Part shown: positions 42,350 to 51,175 of the stretch, one piece after another
How the letters are laid out: every line of letters begins with the position of its first letter
How positions within the stretch are numbered: the first letter of the stretch is position 1
Assembly: GCA_963669435.1 (NCBI GenBank)
Contig: OY770025.1
Coordinates: 2,170,001 to 2,234,000, forward strand
Source of the DNA: CALJFL01 sp963669435
GTDB taxonomy: Bacteria > Pseudomonadota > Gammaproteobacteria > Pseudomonadales > Halieaceae
DNA: 64,000 nucleotides
Direction: 5' to 3'
Made by a program: the position numbers and the translations under genes
Notes under the pieces: generated by a model
Told to the model about the DNA's origin: nothing
Seen by the model: the letters and a program-made list of their open reading frames with translations, nothing else
The model's database searches: none

Positions 42350-43597
42350 ATGGAAAACGAAATTTTTCAATTACAGTACGCGCTGGACACCTTCTACTTC
42401 CTGGTGTGTGGCGCTCTGGTGATGTGGATGGCCGCTGGCTTCTCCATGCTGGAGGCCGGCCTGGTCCGCTCCAAGAACACCACCGAAATTCTGACTAAAA
42501 ACGTGGCCTTGTATGCCATTGCCTGCACCATGTACATGGTGTGCGGTTACTCCATTATGTACGGCGGCGGTGAGTTCACTGCATTCCTGAGCGGCATTGT
42601 CGGCGACGGCGTCACCGGTGCCGAAGATCCCGCCACTTATGCCCCGTCAGCTGACTTCTTCTTCCAGGTGGTGTTTGTTGCTACCGCGATGTCGATTGTC
42701 TCAGGTGCCGTTGCCGAGCGTATGAAGCTCTGGGCATTCCTGGCTTTTGCCGTGGTAATGACCGGCCTTATCTACCCGCTGGAAGGCAGCTGGACCTGGG
42801 GTGGTATGCCCGTGTTTGGCATGTACACACTGGGCGACCTGGGATTCTCCGACTTTGCCGGCTCCGGTATCGTACACATGGCAGGTGCTGCTGCAGCCCT
42901 GGCCGGTGTTCTCCTACTGGGCGCCCGTAAAGGCAAGTACGGTGCTGACGGCAGTATCCACCCCATTCCCGGTGCCAACCTGCCCCTGGCTACCCTGGGT
43001 ACCTTCATCCTGTGGATGGGCTGGTTCGGTTTCAATGGCGGTTCGGTACTGGCCACAGCCAGTGTTGAATCTGCTAACGCGGTAGCGGTGGTGTTCATGA
43101 ACACCAATGCGGCAGCCGCCGGTGGCCTCATTGCCGCCCTGCTGACAGCGCGTATCATGTTCGGCAAGGCTGACCTGACCATGGCATTGAACGGCGCCCT
43201 GGCTGGCCTGGTTGCCATCACCGCAGAACCTTCAACCCCGACTGCCCTGACCGCTACCCTGTTCGGTGCTATCGGTGGTGTGCTGGTGGTGTTCTCCATT
43301 ATCACCCTGGATAAGTTGAAGATCGACGATCCCGTCGGTGCGATCTCTGTGCACGGTACTGTCGGCCTGTTGGGTCTGCTGCTGGTGCCCATCACCAACG
43401 GCGAGAATTCATCCTTCAGCGGTCAGCTGATCGGTGCGGCCACTATCTTCCTCTGGGTGTTTGTTGCCAGCCTGATTACCTTCGGCATCATCAAGGCCGT
43501 CATGGGTATCCGGGTCAGCGAAGAAGAAGAGTACGAAGGCGTGGACCTCGCCGAGTGCGGTATGGAAGCCTATCCGGAATTCATTACTGCGAAATAG
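42350..43597 (+). CDS. amtB: Ammonium transporter AmtB
   Basis: A 415-residue, 11-helix transporter without a separate signal peptide. The family segments are present: MLEAGLVRSKNTTEI near 32-46, GAVAERMKLWAF near 119-130, the first channel His in SGIVHMAGA, WFGFNGGS, and the second channel His in SVHGTVGLLG. It conducts ammonium across the inner membrane and is closed by GlnK from the same operon. An intrinsic terminator follows, so the operon ends here; the LRR gene beyond has its own start. Confidence 0.95.
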   Translation: MENEIFQLQYALDTFYFLVCGALVMWMAAGFSMLEAGLVRSKNTTEILTKNVALYAIACTMYMVCGYSIMYGGGEFTAFLSGIVGDGVTGAEDPATYAPSADFFFQVVFVATAMSIVSGAVAERMKLWAFLAFAVVMTGLIYPLEGSWTWGGMPVFGMYTLGDLGFSDFAGSGIVHMAGAAAALAGVLLLGARKGKYGADGSIHPIPGANLPLATLGTFILWMGWFGFNGGSVLATASVESANAVAVVFMNTNAAAAGGLIAALLTARIMFGKADLTMALNGALAGLVAITAEPSTPTALTATLFGAIGGVLVVFSIITLDKLKIDDPVGAISVHGTVGLLGLLLVPITNGENSSFSGQLIGAATIFLWVFVASLITFGIIKAVMGIRVSEEEEYEGVDLAECGMEAYPEFITAK

Positions 43598-43627
43598 TCT
43601 TGCGGATGCATCTAGCGATGCGTACTT

Positions 43628-43653
43628 GGGGGCCTTTTGGCCCCCTTTTTTTT
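43628..43653 (+). terminator. Intrinsic terminator of the porin-glnK-amtB operon
   Basis: GGGGGCC/GGCCCCC arms with a 4-base loop are followed by eight T. It lies 30 bases after the amtB stop and 43 bases before the LRR start. Confidence 0.92.
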
Positions 43654-43695
43654 GCCTGTAGTCTATACTTTGAACTCAGTTTTCTTGAGGAAGGG

Positions 43696-45585
43696 ATGCT
43701 TCAGGTGCCTAACTACGCGTCATTTTTTATAGCGGCAATCATTCTTGCTTTCACCTCTAGCTGTAAAATCGTTTCGACGGTACCGGCCAACGGCAAAATC
43801 ACCTATCAGGGCGGCGCGGACTATTGTTTGTCGGGTCAGTCCTGCGTGGTGGACATTGACGACGCCGAGTTCGAGGAGACGTACATTGCCGAGCCGGATG
43901 AGGGTTACGATTTTTTGTGGTGGGAGCCGGATGGGGGCACACTGTGTGCCGGAAGTTCCAAACCCTGCACGATATCTACAGCGTTCTTTGCCGACAATGA
44001 CACTTTGCTGGGCATCCTGACCGCAGATCGTGAATACACGCTCAATCCTGTTTTTGTAGAAAGCGTTTCACTTGATGTTGCTCTTGACCAACTGGTCGAC
44101 GAAAAACTGAGAGCATGTATAGAACAGCGATATCCAGACGAGCCTTCGACGCGCTACGTTAGCGTGATTCAGTGCGATTACGCGGAGATATCCTCGCTTG
44201 AAGGCATCGAAGCCTTTCAGTTTGTTGATTTCCTCAGTCTGATCGGTAACAGCATTACCGAAATCAGTGGGCTGGAAGCGTTGCCCAAGCTCGGTTATGT
44301 GGCATTGGGTGATAATGAGATAACTCAGGTGGCGACGCTGTCCGGCGCCCAAGCCTTGGGTACCCTGCAGCTTTGGGGGAATCCACTGACCGATTTGGCC
44401 TCGTTGTCAGAATTACCACGGCTCAGGCGGCTTAGCATCAATGACACCGGGCACTCAGATCTGAGTTTTGTAGAGAATTTTCCGAGGTTGCGGTCATTGA
44501 CCGCTGATAGAAACGGCATTACATCGATTCAACCGATTTCAGGGTTGCGAAATCTGGAAACTCTCACGCTCTATCTTAACCCGATAGAAAATTTTACCCC
44601 GCTAAGTTCATTAACCCGCCTGGAATGGCTGGGAATCTCCAACACGGGTTTTGAAGACCTTACACCGCTGTCGGGCCTGACCAGGCTGGAAACTCTATGG
44701 CTTGGGGATGATCCTGTACAGAATCTTGAGGCACTCTCTTCGTTGGAAAACCTGAAGTTGCTGTCGCTCTACAATGCTGGCATTTCCGATATTGAGCCCC
44801 TTGCTAATGTAGGGAGTCTTGAAACCCTTTACCTGCAATTTAACGAAATCGAGAGCCTCGATGCGCTCTCAGGGCTCCAAAATCTTGAAGTGCTGAATTT
44901 ACTTATGAATAAAGTCTCCACCCTGGAGCCTCTGTCCACAGTCACCAGTCTGCGCTCGCTGAACGCGACCTTTAATCAATTGACGTCGACTGCCGGACTC
45001 GAGGAATTGACTGGCCTAGTCGAACTCGATTTGCGAGGCAATCAAATCAGCGATTTAAGTGGTCTGGCCAACCTCGATAAAGTGACTGACCTCGATATGA
45101 GTGGTATGCAAATCAGTGATCTCGGCCCGCTCTCTGGGATGTCTGCTCTGACCAGTTTAAACTTGAGTGACAACCAGATTGCATCCATTACTCCGCTGGC
45201 GAGTTTGAGTGCGCTTGAGAGAATCGACTTGAGCGGCAATAGTGTTAAGTCATTGACACCATTGACTGACTTGTTGGCGCTCAGGGATCTCAATTTCAGA
45301 GACAACCAGATCGAGTCTTTGGCAGCCCTGAATAAGCTTCCCCTGAATACCGTCGATCTATCGCTAAACAGCGTCGTGAGGATCGATGGCGGCTTTAACG
45401 CTATTACATCGGGGACCATCGATTTATCGGGGCAGCAGGCCTTCAATACTGGCGTACCGGGCGACGTGGACACCTTTTGCAACCAGTTGAAAGATTACCT
45501 GCTGTCCAAGCCGGATGAAGTGGTGGTGACCTGGTCTATTGGGTGTGGAGGCTTTGGTGGTCTCGGCCTTGTTTCTCCGTACTGA
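43696..45585 (+). CDS. Leucine-rich-repeat (internalin-like) lipoprotein
   Basis: About 629 residues from an ATG at 43696 with GAGGAAGG upstream. The N-terminus is a signal peptide with a lipobox-like SSC at about residue 18, so surface or periplasmic anchoring by lipid is likely. Residues about 30-110 form a Cys-containing beta domain like those of the bacterial-repeat type. From about 170 to 570 there are about 17 leucine-rich repeats of 21-22 residues (pattern NLETLxLxxNxIxxLxxLSxLxx), the internalin spacing. It probably mediates protein binding. Base composition is less GC-rich than its neighbours and it separates amtB from a second P-II gene, which suggests insertion. Confidence 0.87.
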   Translation: MLQVPNYASFFIAAIILAFTSSCKIVSTVPANGKITYQGGADYCLSGQSCVVDIDDAEFEETYIAEPDEGYDFLWWEPDGGTLCAGSSKPCTISTAFFADNDTLLGILTADREYTLNPVFVESVSLDVALDQLVDEKLRACIEQRYPDEPSTRYVSVIQCDYAEISSLEGIEAFQFVDFLSLIGNSITEISGLEALPKLGYVALGDNEITQVATLSGAQALGTLQLWGNPLTDLASLSELPRLRRLSINDTGHSDLSFVENFPRLRSLTADRNGITSIQPISGLRNLETLTLYLNPIENFTPLSSLTRLEWLGISNTGFEDLTPLSGLTRLETLWLGDDPVQNLEALSSLENLKLLSLYNAGISDIEPLANVGSLETLYLQFNEIESLDALSGLQNLEVLNLLMNKVSTLEPLSTVTSLRSLNATFNQLTSTAGLEELTGLVELDLRGNQISDLSGLANLDKVTDLDMSGMQISDLGPLSGMSALTSLNLSDNQIASITPLASLSALERIDLSGNSVKSLTPLTDLLALRDLNFRDNQIESLAALNKLPLNTVDLSLNSVVRIDGGFNAITSGTIDLSGQQAFNTGVPGDVDTFCNQLKDYLLSKPDEVVVTWSIGCGGFGGLGLVSPY

Positions 45586-45694
45586 GCCGGGGCAAACGTT
45601 CAAGAGAATGCATCTCGGGCTCGAAACATTGATCTTGCGAATATCTGCACGCGTTCCATAATACGGGGCCGTACCCCGATTGAGGTGTAGTGCC

Positions 45695-46033
45695 ATGAAA
45701 CTGGTTACCGCGATTATCAAACCCTTCAAAATGGACGATGTACGCTCGGCGTTGTCAGAGATTGGCGTGCAGGGTATTACCGCTACCGAGGTCAAGGGCT
45801 TTGGCCGCCAGCGCGGCCATACCGAGCTGTATCGAGGTGCCGAATACGTGGTCGATTTCCTGCCCAAGTTAAAGCTGGAAATCGCTGTTGGCGAGGGCCA
45901 GGTCGATGCGGTGGTTGAGGCCATTGTGCAAACAGCGAACACGGGTAAAATAGGCGACGGCAAAATTTTTGTGTCTGACCTGGAGCAGGTGATTCGCATC
46001 CGTACCAGCGAAACGGGCGAAGACGCGATCTAG
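45695..46033 (+). CDS. Second P-II nitrogen regulatory protein
   Basis: A 112-residue P-II protein, clearly a paralogue of the glnK at 41932, with Tyr51 in the T-loop and the GKIGDGKIFV element. The differences lie mostly in the C-terminal half (for example KLKLEIAVGEGQVDAVVEAIVQTAN). Upstream I see no sigma54 match, unlike the first copy, so it may be constitutive and act more like GlnB, or answer a different signal. The LRR gene precedes it and a SHOCT lipoprotein follows. Confidence 0.93.
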   Translation: MKLVTAIIKPFKMDDVRSALSEIGVQGITATEVKGFGRQRGHTELYRGAEYVVDFLPKLKLEIAVGEGQVDAVVEAIVQTANTGKIGDGKIFVSDLEQVIRIRTSETGEDAI

Positions 46034-46069
46034 AGTGGACACGTTTCAATACAGATAAGGAATCGCACT

Positions 46070-46267
46070 ATGTTAGAAAAGACTTTCCTGGGCGCCGCTG
46101 TTGTGGCTTTGTCGCTTACCCTGGCCGCCTGCGGTAGCAGCACTACCGTGCAGCAGACTGAAACCCAGGGTCAGCAGCTGATGGACCTAAAAGAGGCCTA
46201 TGATAGCGGCGTGATCAGCGAGAAAGAGTACAACGAGACCAAGAAGAAGATCCTTAAGGGCCGCTAG
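46070..46267 (+). CDS. Small lipoprotein with SHOCT domain
   Basis: A 65-residue protein. The signal peptide ends in the lipobox LAAC (Cys21). A C-terminal SHOCT motif, LMDLKEAYDSGVISEKEYNETKKKIL, occupies about 37-62. SHOCT is a short oligomerisation or binding module. It follows the second P-II gene by 36 bases and may share its transcript. Function unknown. Confidence 0.8.
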   Translation: MLEKTFLGAAVVALSLTLAACGSSTTVQQTETQGQQLMDLKEAYDSGVISEKEYNETKKKILKGR

Positions 46268-46315
46268 TACAGCTAGTCCAGACCTGACGCGCCGGTGTAC
46301 CCCACTGGCGTATCC

Positions 46316-47020
46316 CTAACTTCCGGCAATAGCGGCAATTGCTTCCGGCAATTGTTGCAGGTTATCGATTTCCTGATCGGCGCGGTGGCCTCCGGGCCAG
46401 TCCTGCTGCTGTGAGTTCATCCACACGGTGCGCATGCCCACGTCCTGGGCGCCCTTGATGTCATGCTCCGGGTTGTCGCCCACATGAATGATCTGGTGCG
46501 CATCGACGCGCGCTCGTTCCAGGGCCGCGTGAAACATATCCGGGGCGGGTTTGCTGGCCCCAATATCTTCCGCCAGGAAGGCAAAATCGAAATACTCCCC
46601 GGCATCGGTCTTATAGATGTCTGCGTTGCCGTTGGTCAGCGCCCCCAGGAGGTAGCTGCCGGCAAGTTCCTCGAGTACCTGTAGGGCCTCTTCGTATAGT
46701 GTCACCACGTGACGTACCTCCAGAAAGACATTGAAGGCAGTGCGCGCCCCGCTGCGCGCCTCTGTTTCCGGGTAGCCTGCCGCGAGCTGTAACTCGTAAA
46801 GCATTTGCACTCGCAACTCGCTGATGTGGTGCGCCAGGTGGGGATTGCGTTTCCACACGCCCTTCTTGAACTCCCAGAGCTCCTCGTGGTTGTAGTTTTC
46901 GATAGTGCCGGGTCGGTTTGCCAGCAGCCAGTCGCGCTGGGCATCTTCCGCCGCAAGCAGGGTGGGTTCCACGTCCCAGAGCGTGTTGTCCAGGTCAAAG
47001 GTGATGACTTTGATGGTCAT
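46316..47020 (-). CDS. HAD-superfamily hydrolase, YjjG/GpH-like
   Basis: A 234-residue protein from the ATG at 47020, which overlaps the end of xerC (ATGA). The motif I Asp9 and Asp11 (FDLDNTLWD), motif II in GALTNGN, motif III Lys in GASKPAPD and motif IV in HVGDNPEHDIKGA are all present, so it should be an active phosphatase. A helical cap domain lies at about 20-85. A nucleotide or sugar phosphate substrate is likely, but cannot be fixed from sequence. It is the last gene of the cluster starting at lysA or before. Confidence 0.88.
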   Translation of the reverse strand: MTIKVITFDLDNTLWDVEPTLLAAEDAQRDWLLANRPGTIENYNHEELWEFKKGVWKRNPHLAHHISELRVQMLYELQLAAGYPETEARSGARTAFNVFLEVRHVVTLYEEALQVLEELAGSYLLGALTNGNADIYKTDAGEYFDFAFLAEDIGASKPAPDMFHAALERARVDAHQIIHVGDNPEHDIKGAQDVGMRTVWMNSQQQDWPGGHRADQEIDNLQQLPEAIAAIAGS

Positions 47021-48006
47021 TCTTTGCGACGCTTGGCGCGCGGGTGGGCGGCATCGTACACCTTGGCCAGGTGCTGGAAGTCCAGGTGGGTGTAGATCTG
47101 CGTGGTGGCGATATTGGCATGGCCAAGGAGTTCCTGCACTGCCCGCAGGTCGCCGCTGGATTCCAGCATATGGCTGGCAAAGGAGTGGCGCAGCATGTGC
47201 GGGTGGACATCCTGGTGCATACCGGCCTTGCGGCCCTGCAGTTTCAACCTGGCCTGGATGTTGCGCGCGCTGATGCGCCGCCCCCGGCTGCTGGTAAACA
47301 GGGCCAGTTGGCTGTCCTCGTCTACGCCGGTGGTGGGTTTTACTTCCAGCCACCTCTCGATCGCGTCCAGGGCGACGGCCCCCACCGGAACGGTGCGTGT
47401 CTTGTTGCCCTTGCCGGTAACGGTGATGAGTCGCGCGCCTTTATCCAGGTCGGTGACGTTGATCGCTGCCAATTCAGCCAGACGCAGGCCAGATGAGTAG
47501 AACAGCTCGGCAATAGCACGGTCCCGCCTGGCCAGCGTGGAGTCGTCTTCGAACATCAGGTAGCGGTCAACCTGGTCGGCGTCCAGTGTCCTGGGCAGTT
47601 TGCGAGGTTTGCGCGGCGCCTGCACGCTGGCTGCGGGATTGCGCGGTTGATTGGCGCGCTTGCCGAGGTAATTGAACAGTGAGCGAGCCGCCGACAACAT
47701 GCGCTGAATACTGCCCCCCGCCAGGCCACGGCGATGCAACTGGCTTACCCATTGGCGGATGTCCGCCTCCATGATCCGGTCGGGGTGTACCAGCTTTCGC
47801 TGGTCGCAAAAGTTTGTGAGCGAACGCAGGTCGCGGGCGTAGTTACTCAGGGTGTGAGGGGAAAGCTGTCGGACGTCGCGTAAATAATCGAGAAACTGGT
47901 CAACCGATGTGGCCAGATCCGGCCTATCGCGGCCCGACCGTTCGCGGCCCGACCGATCGCGGCCCGACCGTTCGCTGCCCGACCGTTCGCTGCCCGTCTT
48001 ATCCAC
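47017..48006 (-). CDS. xerC: Tyrosine recombinase XerC with a repeat-encoded N-terminal extension
   Basis: A 329-residue recombinase. The N-terminal SAM-like core-binding domain starts near residue 32 (TSVDQFLDYLRDVRQLSPHTLSNYARDL); the catalytic domain has Arg in SGLRLAEL, the HMLRHSF box and the Tyr nucleophile in IYTHLDF. XerC with XerD resolves chromosome dimers at dif. The first 29 residues, including five copies of a Gly-Ser/Arg-Asp/Glu-Arg-Ser pentapeptide, are encoded by a 15-bp minisatellite. The frame has a GTG start overlapping the stop of DUF484, but the true start may be later, near the start of the core domain. Confidence 0.92.
   Translation of the reverse strand: MDKTGSERSGSERSGRDRSGRERSGRDRPDLATSVDQFLDYLRDVRQLSPHTLSNYARDLRSLTNFCDQRKLVHPDRIMEADIRQWVSQLHRRGLAGGSIQRMLSAARSLFNYLGKRANQPRNPAASVQAPRKPRKLPRTLDADQVDRYLMFEDDSTLARRDRAIAELFYSSGLRLAELAAINVTDLDKGARLITVTGKGNKTRTVPVGAVALDAIERWLEVKPTTGVDEDSQLALFTSSRGRRISARNIQARLKLQGRKAGMHQDVHPHMLRHSFASHMLESSGDLRAVQELLGHANIATTQIYTHLDFQHLAKVYDAAHPRAKRRKE
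47920..47994 (-). repeat. 15-bp coding minisatellite at the start of xerC
   Basis: Five tandem 15-base units encode GSERS, GSERS, GRDRS, GRERS, GRDRP on the minus strand. The first two units are identical; the others differ at a few positions. Confidence 0.85.
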
Positions 48007-48712
48007 CAGCTTGGCTAGTGCTGCTCCTGGGCAGCTGTGGCAATAGTCTCACCATAACGTCGGCGATATGGTGCAGGAACAGAGTGCCCATGTTGGACCC
48101 GTAGCGGGTGGCATCTGAGCTTCCCACCGCGATCAGGCCGAGGTCTTCGCCGCGGTACAGCGGCATGACGGCCGCGGAGCCCACCTCACCGGCCTCGGGA
48201 AACAGGTAATTCAGTTCTTCCTTGCGCAGTGGTCCACAGATGGCCTTGCGGCCTTTTAACAGCGGGCCGATTTCAATGCGGGCGGACTCCAGCGGGTCGA
48301 CCCGGCACTCACCCTCGCTGCCCGGTTCGCCAAACAGAATCATGCTGGCGTGCTCCACTTCGAAGTCGTTGGTCATGGATTCGTGAAACGCCTTGTACAA
48401 GGCCTCGGTGGTGTCGGCTTCCAGTAGCTTCAAAACCAGGCCCCGGGTCTGCTCGTACAGGCGATCGTTGTCGCGTGCATTGGCGGTGAGGCTGTTGAGC
48501 CGGTGTCGCATATCGATATTGCGTTCGCGCAGCACACTGACCTGTTTCTCAACGAGCGATACAGCAGAGCCCGAAGCGTGGGATATGTGCAGGTAGTCCA
48601 GCATGTCAGGGTGGTGCTGGAAAAAGTCGCTGTGATCCTTGAGGTACTCCCTGACCTGTTCAGCGTCCAGTTCCAGGTCGGGCGTGGCGGCTTGTTCGGT
48701 GGTCCCAGGCAT
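47999..48712 (-). CDS. DUF484 family protein
   Basis: A 237-residue protein with the DUF484 layout: an N-terminal helical region with YLKDHSDFFQHHPDMLDYL near 22-40 and a GAF-like domain over about 85-220 (EAGEVGSAAVMPLYRGEDLGLIAVGSSD). A coiled segment of about 50-80 links the two. Function unknown; it is regularly found between dapF and xerC in Pseudomonas-type genomes, as here. Its last bases overlap the GTG used as the xerC start. Confidence 0.9.
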   Translation of the reverse strand: MPGTTEQAATPDLELDAEQVREYLKDHSDFFQHHPDMLDYLHISHASGSAVSLVEKQVSVLRERNIDMRHRLNSLTANARDNDRLYEQTRGLVLKLLEADTTEALYKAFHESMTNDFEVEHASMILFGEPGSEGECRVDPLESARIEIGPLLKGRKAICGPLRKEELNYLFPEAGEVGSAAVMPLYRGEDLGLIAVGSSDATRYGSNMGTLFLHHIADVMVRLLPQLPRSSTSQAGG

Positions 48713-48770
48713 GGCTGTCGTCCCCTGTGGTATGTCCCATTCTGCTCTGCGCCACTGTTATGGGGTGGCT

Positions 48771-49601
48771 TCAGATTCTTATTGTGCCCTCGTAGACGAT
48801 GGCGGTTGGGCCGGTCATCAGCACCGGCTGGTCTTCGCCGGCCCAGCTTATGGACAGCTTACCGCCCGGCAGCTCAACTGTCACGGTCTCCTCCAACCAG
48901 CCGCGGCTAATGCCGTAAGCCACGGCGGCACAGGCCCCAGTGCCACAAGCCAGGGTTTCTCCTACGCCGCGTTCAAATACGCGCAGCCGAATGGCCTGCG
49001 GTGATACCACCTGCATAAAGCCGACATTGGCGCGTTCTGGAAACAGGGGGTGGTTCTCTACCTGGGGACCCAGGCCTTCAACGTCGGCAGTGTCGATGTC
49101 GTCGACCTGCAATACGGCGTGCGGGTTGCCCATGGAGACGGCCCCGATTTCCAGCGTTTCACTGCCTACAGACAGTGTGTAGCTCGCAGTGCGTGCACCG
49201 CTCTCAAAGGGTATGTCTGCGGGTTCAAAACGCGCCTGCCCCATGTCGACTTCGACCTGGTGCTTGCCCAGGACCCGCAGTTCAATGGTACTGTCGGCAA
49301 CTTCCACCGTAATGATGCGCTTGCTGGTGAGCTGCTTTTCGCGGACGAAACGTGCAAAGCAACGGGCGCCATTACCGCATTGCTCCACCTCACCACCGTC
49401 GGCGTTGTAAATTCGATATCGAAAATCCGCATCCGGGCTGCCCGGCGGCTCCACGACCAGCACCTGGTCACACCCCACGCCGAAGTGTCTATCCGCAATG
49501 TGGCGGATATCGCGAGGACGCAACTTGCAGCGCTGGCTGATCAGGTCGATGACCACGAAGTCGTTGCCGGCGCCGTGCATTTTGGTGAACTTTAACTGCA
49601 T
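48771..49601 (-). CDS. dapF: Diaminopimelate epimerase
   Basis: A 276-residue enzyme from the ATG at 49601. The two catalytic cysteines are Cys75 (QCGNGARC) and Cys219 (LACGTGACA), which act as base and acid on LL- and meso-diaminopimelate. This is the penultimate step toward lysine and supplies meso-diaminopimelate for peptidoglycan. It is followed downstream by DUF484 and xerC and preceded by lysA, with only a 22-base gap. Confidence 0.96.
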   Translation of the reverse strand: MQLKFTKMHGAGNDFVVIDLISQRCKLRPRDIRHIADRHFGVGCDQVLVVEPPGSPDADFRYRIYNADGGEVEQCGNGARCFARFVREKQLTSKRIITVEVADSTIELRVLGKHQVEVDMGQARFEPADIPFESGARTASYTLSVGSETLEIGAVSMGNPHAVLQVDDIDTADVEGLGPQVENHPLFPERANVGFMQVVSPQAIRLRVFERGVGETLACGTGACAAVAYGISRGWLEETVTVELPGGKLSISWAGEDQPVLMTGPTAIVYEGTIRI

Positions 49602-49623
49602 GCTGGATTCCCGTAACGCCTGC

Positions 49624-50874
49624 TCACTCCGGCAGGCGCTGCTCCCCACGAATCATATCAGCAAAGGTCTCACGATCGCGGACCAGGTGGGCAACATCGC
49701 CATCCACCATCACTTCGGCGGCGCGACCGCGGGTGTTGTAATTCGAACTCATCACGAAACCGTAGGCGCCGGTGCCGAACACGGCCAGCAAGGTATCCTG
49801 CGCGATTTGTAGCGCCCGGTCTTTGCCCAGGAAGTCGGCGGTCTCGCAGACGGGGCCGACGATGTCCCAGTGAGCATCCTCCCCATCCCCCGACTGGCTG
49901 GTGGGCTGGATGTCGACCCAGGCCTGGTACAGCGCGGGGCGAATAAAGTCATTCATGGCAGCATCCACCAATGCGAAATTGCGGTCCTCGGTGGACTTTA
50001 CATTGGCGACCCGGGTCAACAGGATGCCGGCATTGGCTGCGATGGAGCGCCCAGGTTCGAATACCAGTTCCAGCTTGCGCTCCCCCAGCTCCGCCCGGAT
50101 CGCGGCGATGTAGTCGGCGATACTGGGTGGTGCCTCGTCCCGGTAGCGGACGCCCAGGCCACCACCGAGGTCCAGGTGGTGGATGGTGATGCCTTCCGCA
50201 GCCAATTGGTCAATCACTGCCAGCAGCCTGTGTAGCGCGTCGATGAACGGGCTGATCTGCGTTAACTGCGAGCCGATATGACAATCCAGGCCGACCACCG
50301 CGATGTTGGGCAGACTGTGTGCTCGGCGGTACATGGCCAATGCCTGCTCGATATCAACACCGAACTTGTTCTCTTTGAGGCCGGTGGAGATGTAGGGGTG
50401 TGTTTGCGCGTCCACGTCCGGATTGACGCGTACCGAAACCGGGGCCACGCAGCCCATGTCCGTGGCGATCTCGTTGATTAGCTCGAGCTCCTGGGCAGAC
50501 TCCAGGTTAAAACAGCGTATACCCAGTTCCAGTGCCCGTCTGATCTCAGCGGGCTGCTTGCTGACGCCTGAGAACACGGTTTTTCCCGGCTCTCCACCAG
50601 CGGCTACCACGCGTTCCAATTCGCCCACAGAAACGATATCAAAGCCGGCGCCGCGCCGGGCCAATACGTCCAGCACCGCCAGGTTGGAGTTCGCTTTTAC
50701 CGCGTAGCAGATCAGGTGTGGGCAGCCGTCGAGCGCCGCCTGGTATTCACCCAGGGCGGACTCCAGTGCGTTTCGCGAATAGACATACGTGGGTGTGCCG
50801 TATCGGTCAGCGATGCCTCGGCAGTCCACACCTTCCACATGCAGTTCGCCGTCTTGGTAGGAAATAGGGTCCAT
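49624..50874 (-). CDS. lysA: Diaminopimelate decarboxylase
   Basis: A 416-residue fold-III PLP enzyme. The PLP-binding Lys60 lies in CYAVKANSN; the GGGLGVRY phosphate loop, the ENKFGVD segment and the C-terminal CETAD (catalytic Cys) and GAYGFVMSSNYN elements are present. It makes lysine from meso-diaminopimelate, the product of the next gene. The two form a small operon with the LptM lipoprotein gene upstream. Confidence 0.96.
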   Translation of the reverse strand: MDPISYQDGELHVEGVDCRGIADRYGTPTYVYSRNALESALGEYQAALDGCPHLICYAVKANSNLAVLDVLARRGAGFDIVSVGELERVVAAGGEPGKTVFSGVSKQPAEIRRALELGIRCFNLESAQELELINEIATDMGCVAPVSVRVNPDVDAQTHPYISTGLKENKFGVDIEQALAMYRRAHSLPNIAVVGLDCHIGSQLTQISPFIDALHRLLAVIDQLAAEGITIHHLDLGGGLGVRYRDEAPPSIADYIAAIRAELGERKLELVFEPGRSIAANAGILLTRVANVKSTEDRNFALVDAAMNDFIRPALYQAWVDIQPTSQSGDGEDAHWDIVGPVCETADFLGKDRALQIAQDTLLAVFGTGAYGFVMSSNYNTRGRAAEVMVDGDVAHLVRDRETFADMIRGEQRLPE

Positions 50875-50889
50875 GTACAGGTCTTCCGT

Positions 50890-51075
50890 TTATTGCAGCT
50901 CGCCGGCGTCTTCTGCGCCCGTCGCAGAGTCAGGCTGCGCAGTGGGGGTCGCCTCTGCAGGTGCAGCCTGCGGTTCAGCTGGCGCCGGTTGCCCGGGAAG
51001 AAACAGCGGTCCGGTCTGGCCGCAGCCGACCAACAGCAAGGCAATGAAGAACAGGGCTGTGATACGGGTTGGCAT
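50890..51075 (-). CDS. lptM: LptM/LppL-type small lipoprotein
   Basis: A 61-residue lipoprotein from the ATG at 51075 (the frame extends nine residues upstream). The lipobox LLVGC leads into CGQTGPLFLPG, the hallmark of the LptM (YifL) family, and the remainder is Pro/Ala-rich and disordered. LptM helps the LptDE lipopolysaccharide translocon mature. It stands upstream of lysA and divergent from cyaY, the usual gammaproteobacterial place. Confidence 0.87.
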   Translation of the reverse strand: MPTRITALFFIALLLVGCGQTGPLFLPGQPAPAEPQAAPAEATPTAQPDSATGAEDAGELQ

Positions 51076-51175
51076 GCGCTTCGTCCGTGGCAAAACGCGC
51101 AAGTATACCGGTCGCTAGTAAGCGGCGCGAGCAGCCTTTATCATGCTAATTCCCGTTTTGCTGTGTAACCCTGCC

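Noticed and set aside
45586..45694. Sigma54 promoter for the second P-II gene
   Set aside because: A TTGC at 45635 has no GG at the required distance upstream; no acceptable match found.
46316..47353. Long 345-residue frame for the HAD hydrolase
   Set aside because: The first 111 residues overlap xerC in another frame and lack any domain; the conserved start MTIKVITFDLD is at 47020.
47920..47994. CRISPR or transposon end at the xerC repeat
   Set aside because: Units are contiguous 15-base coding repeats without spacers, inverted ends or target duplication.
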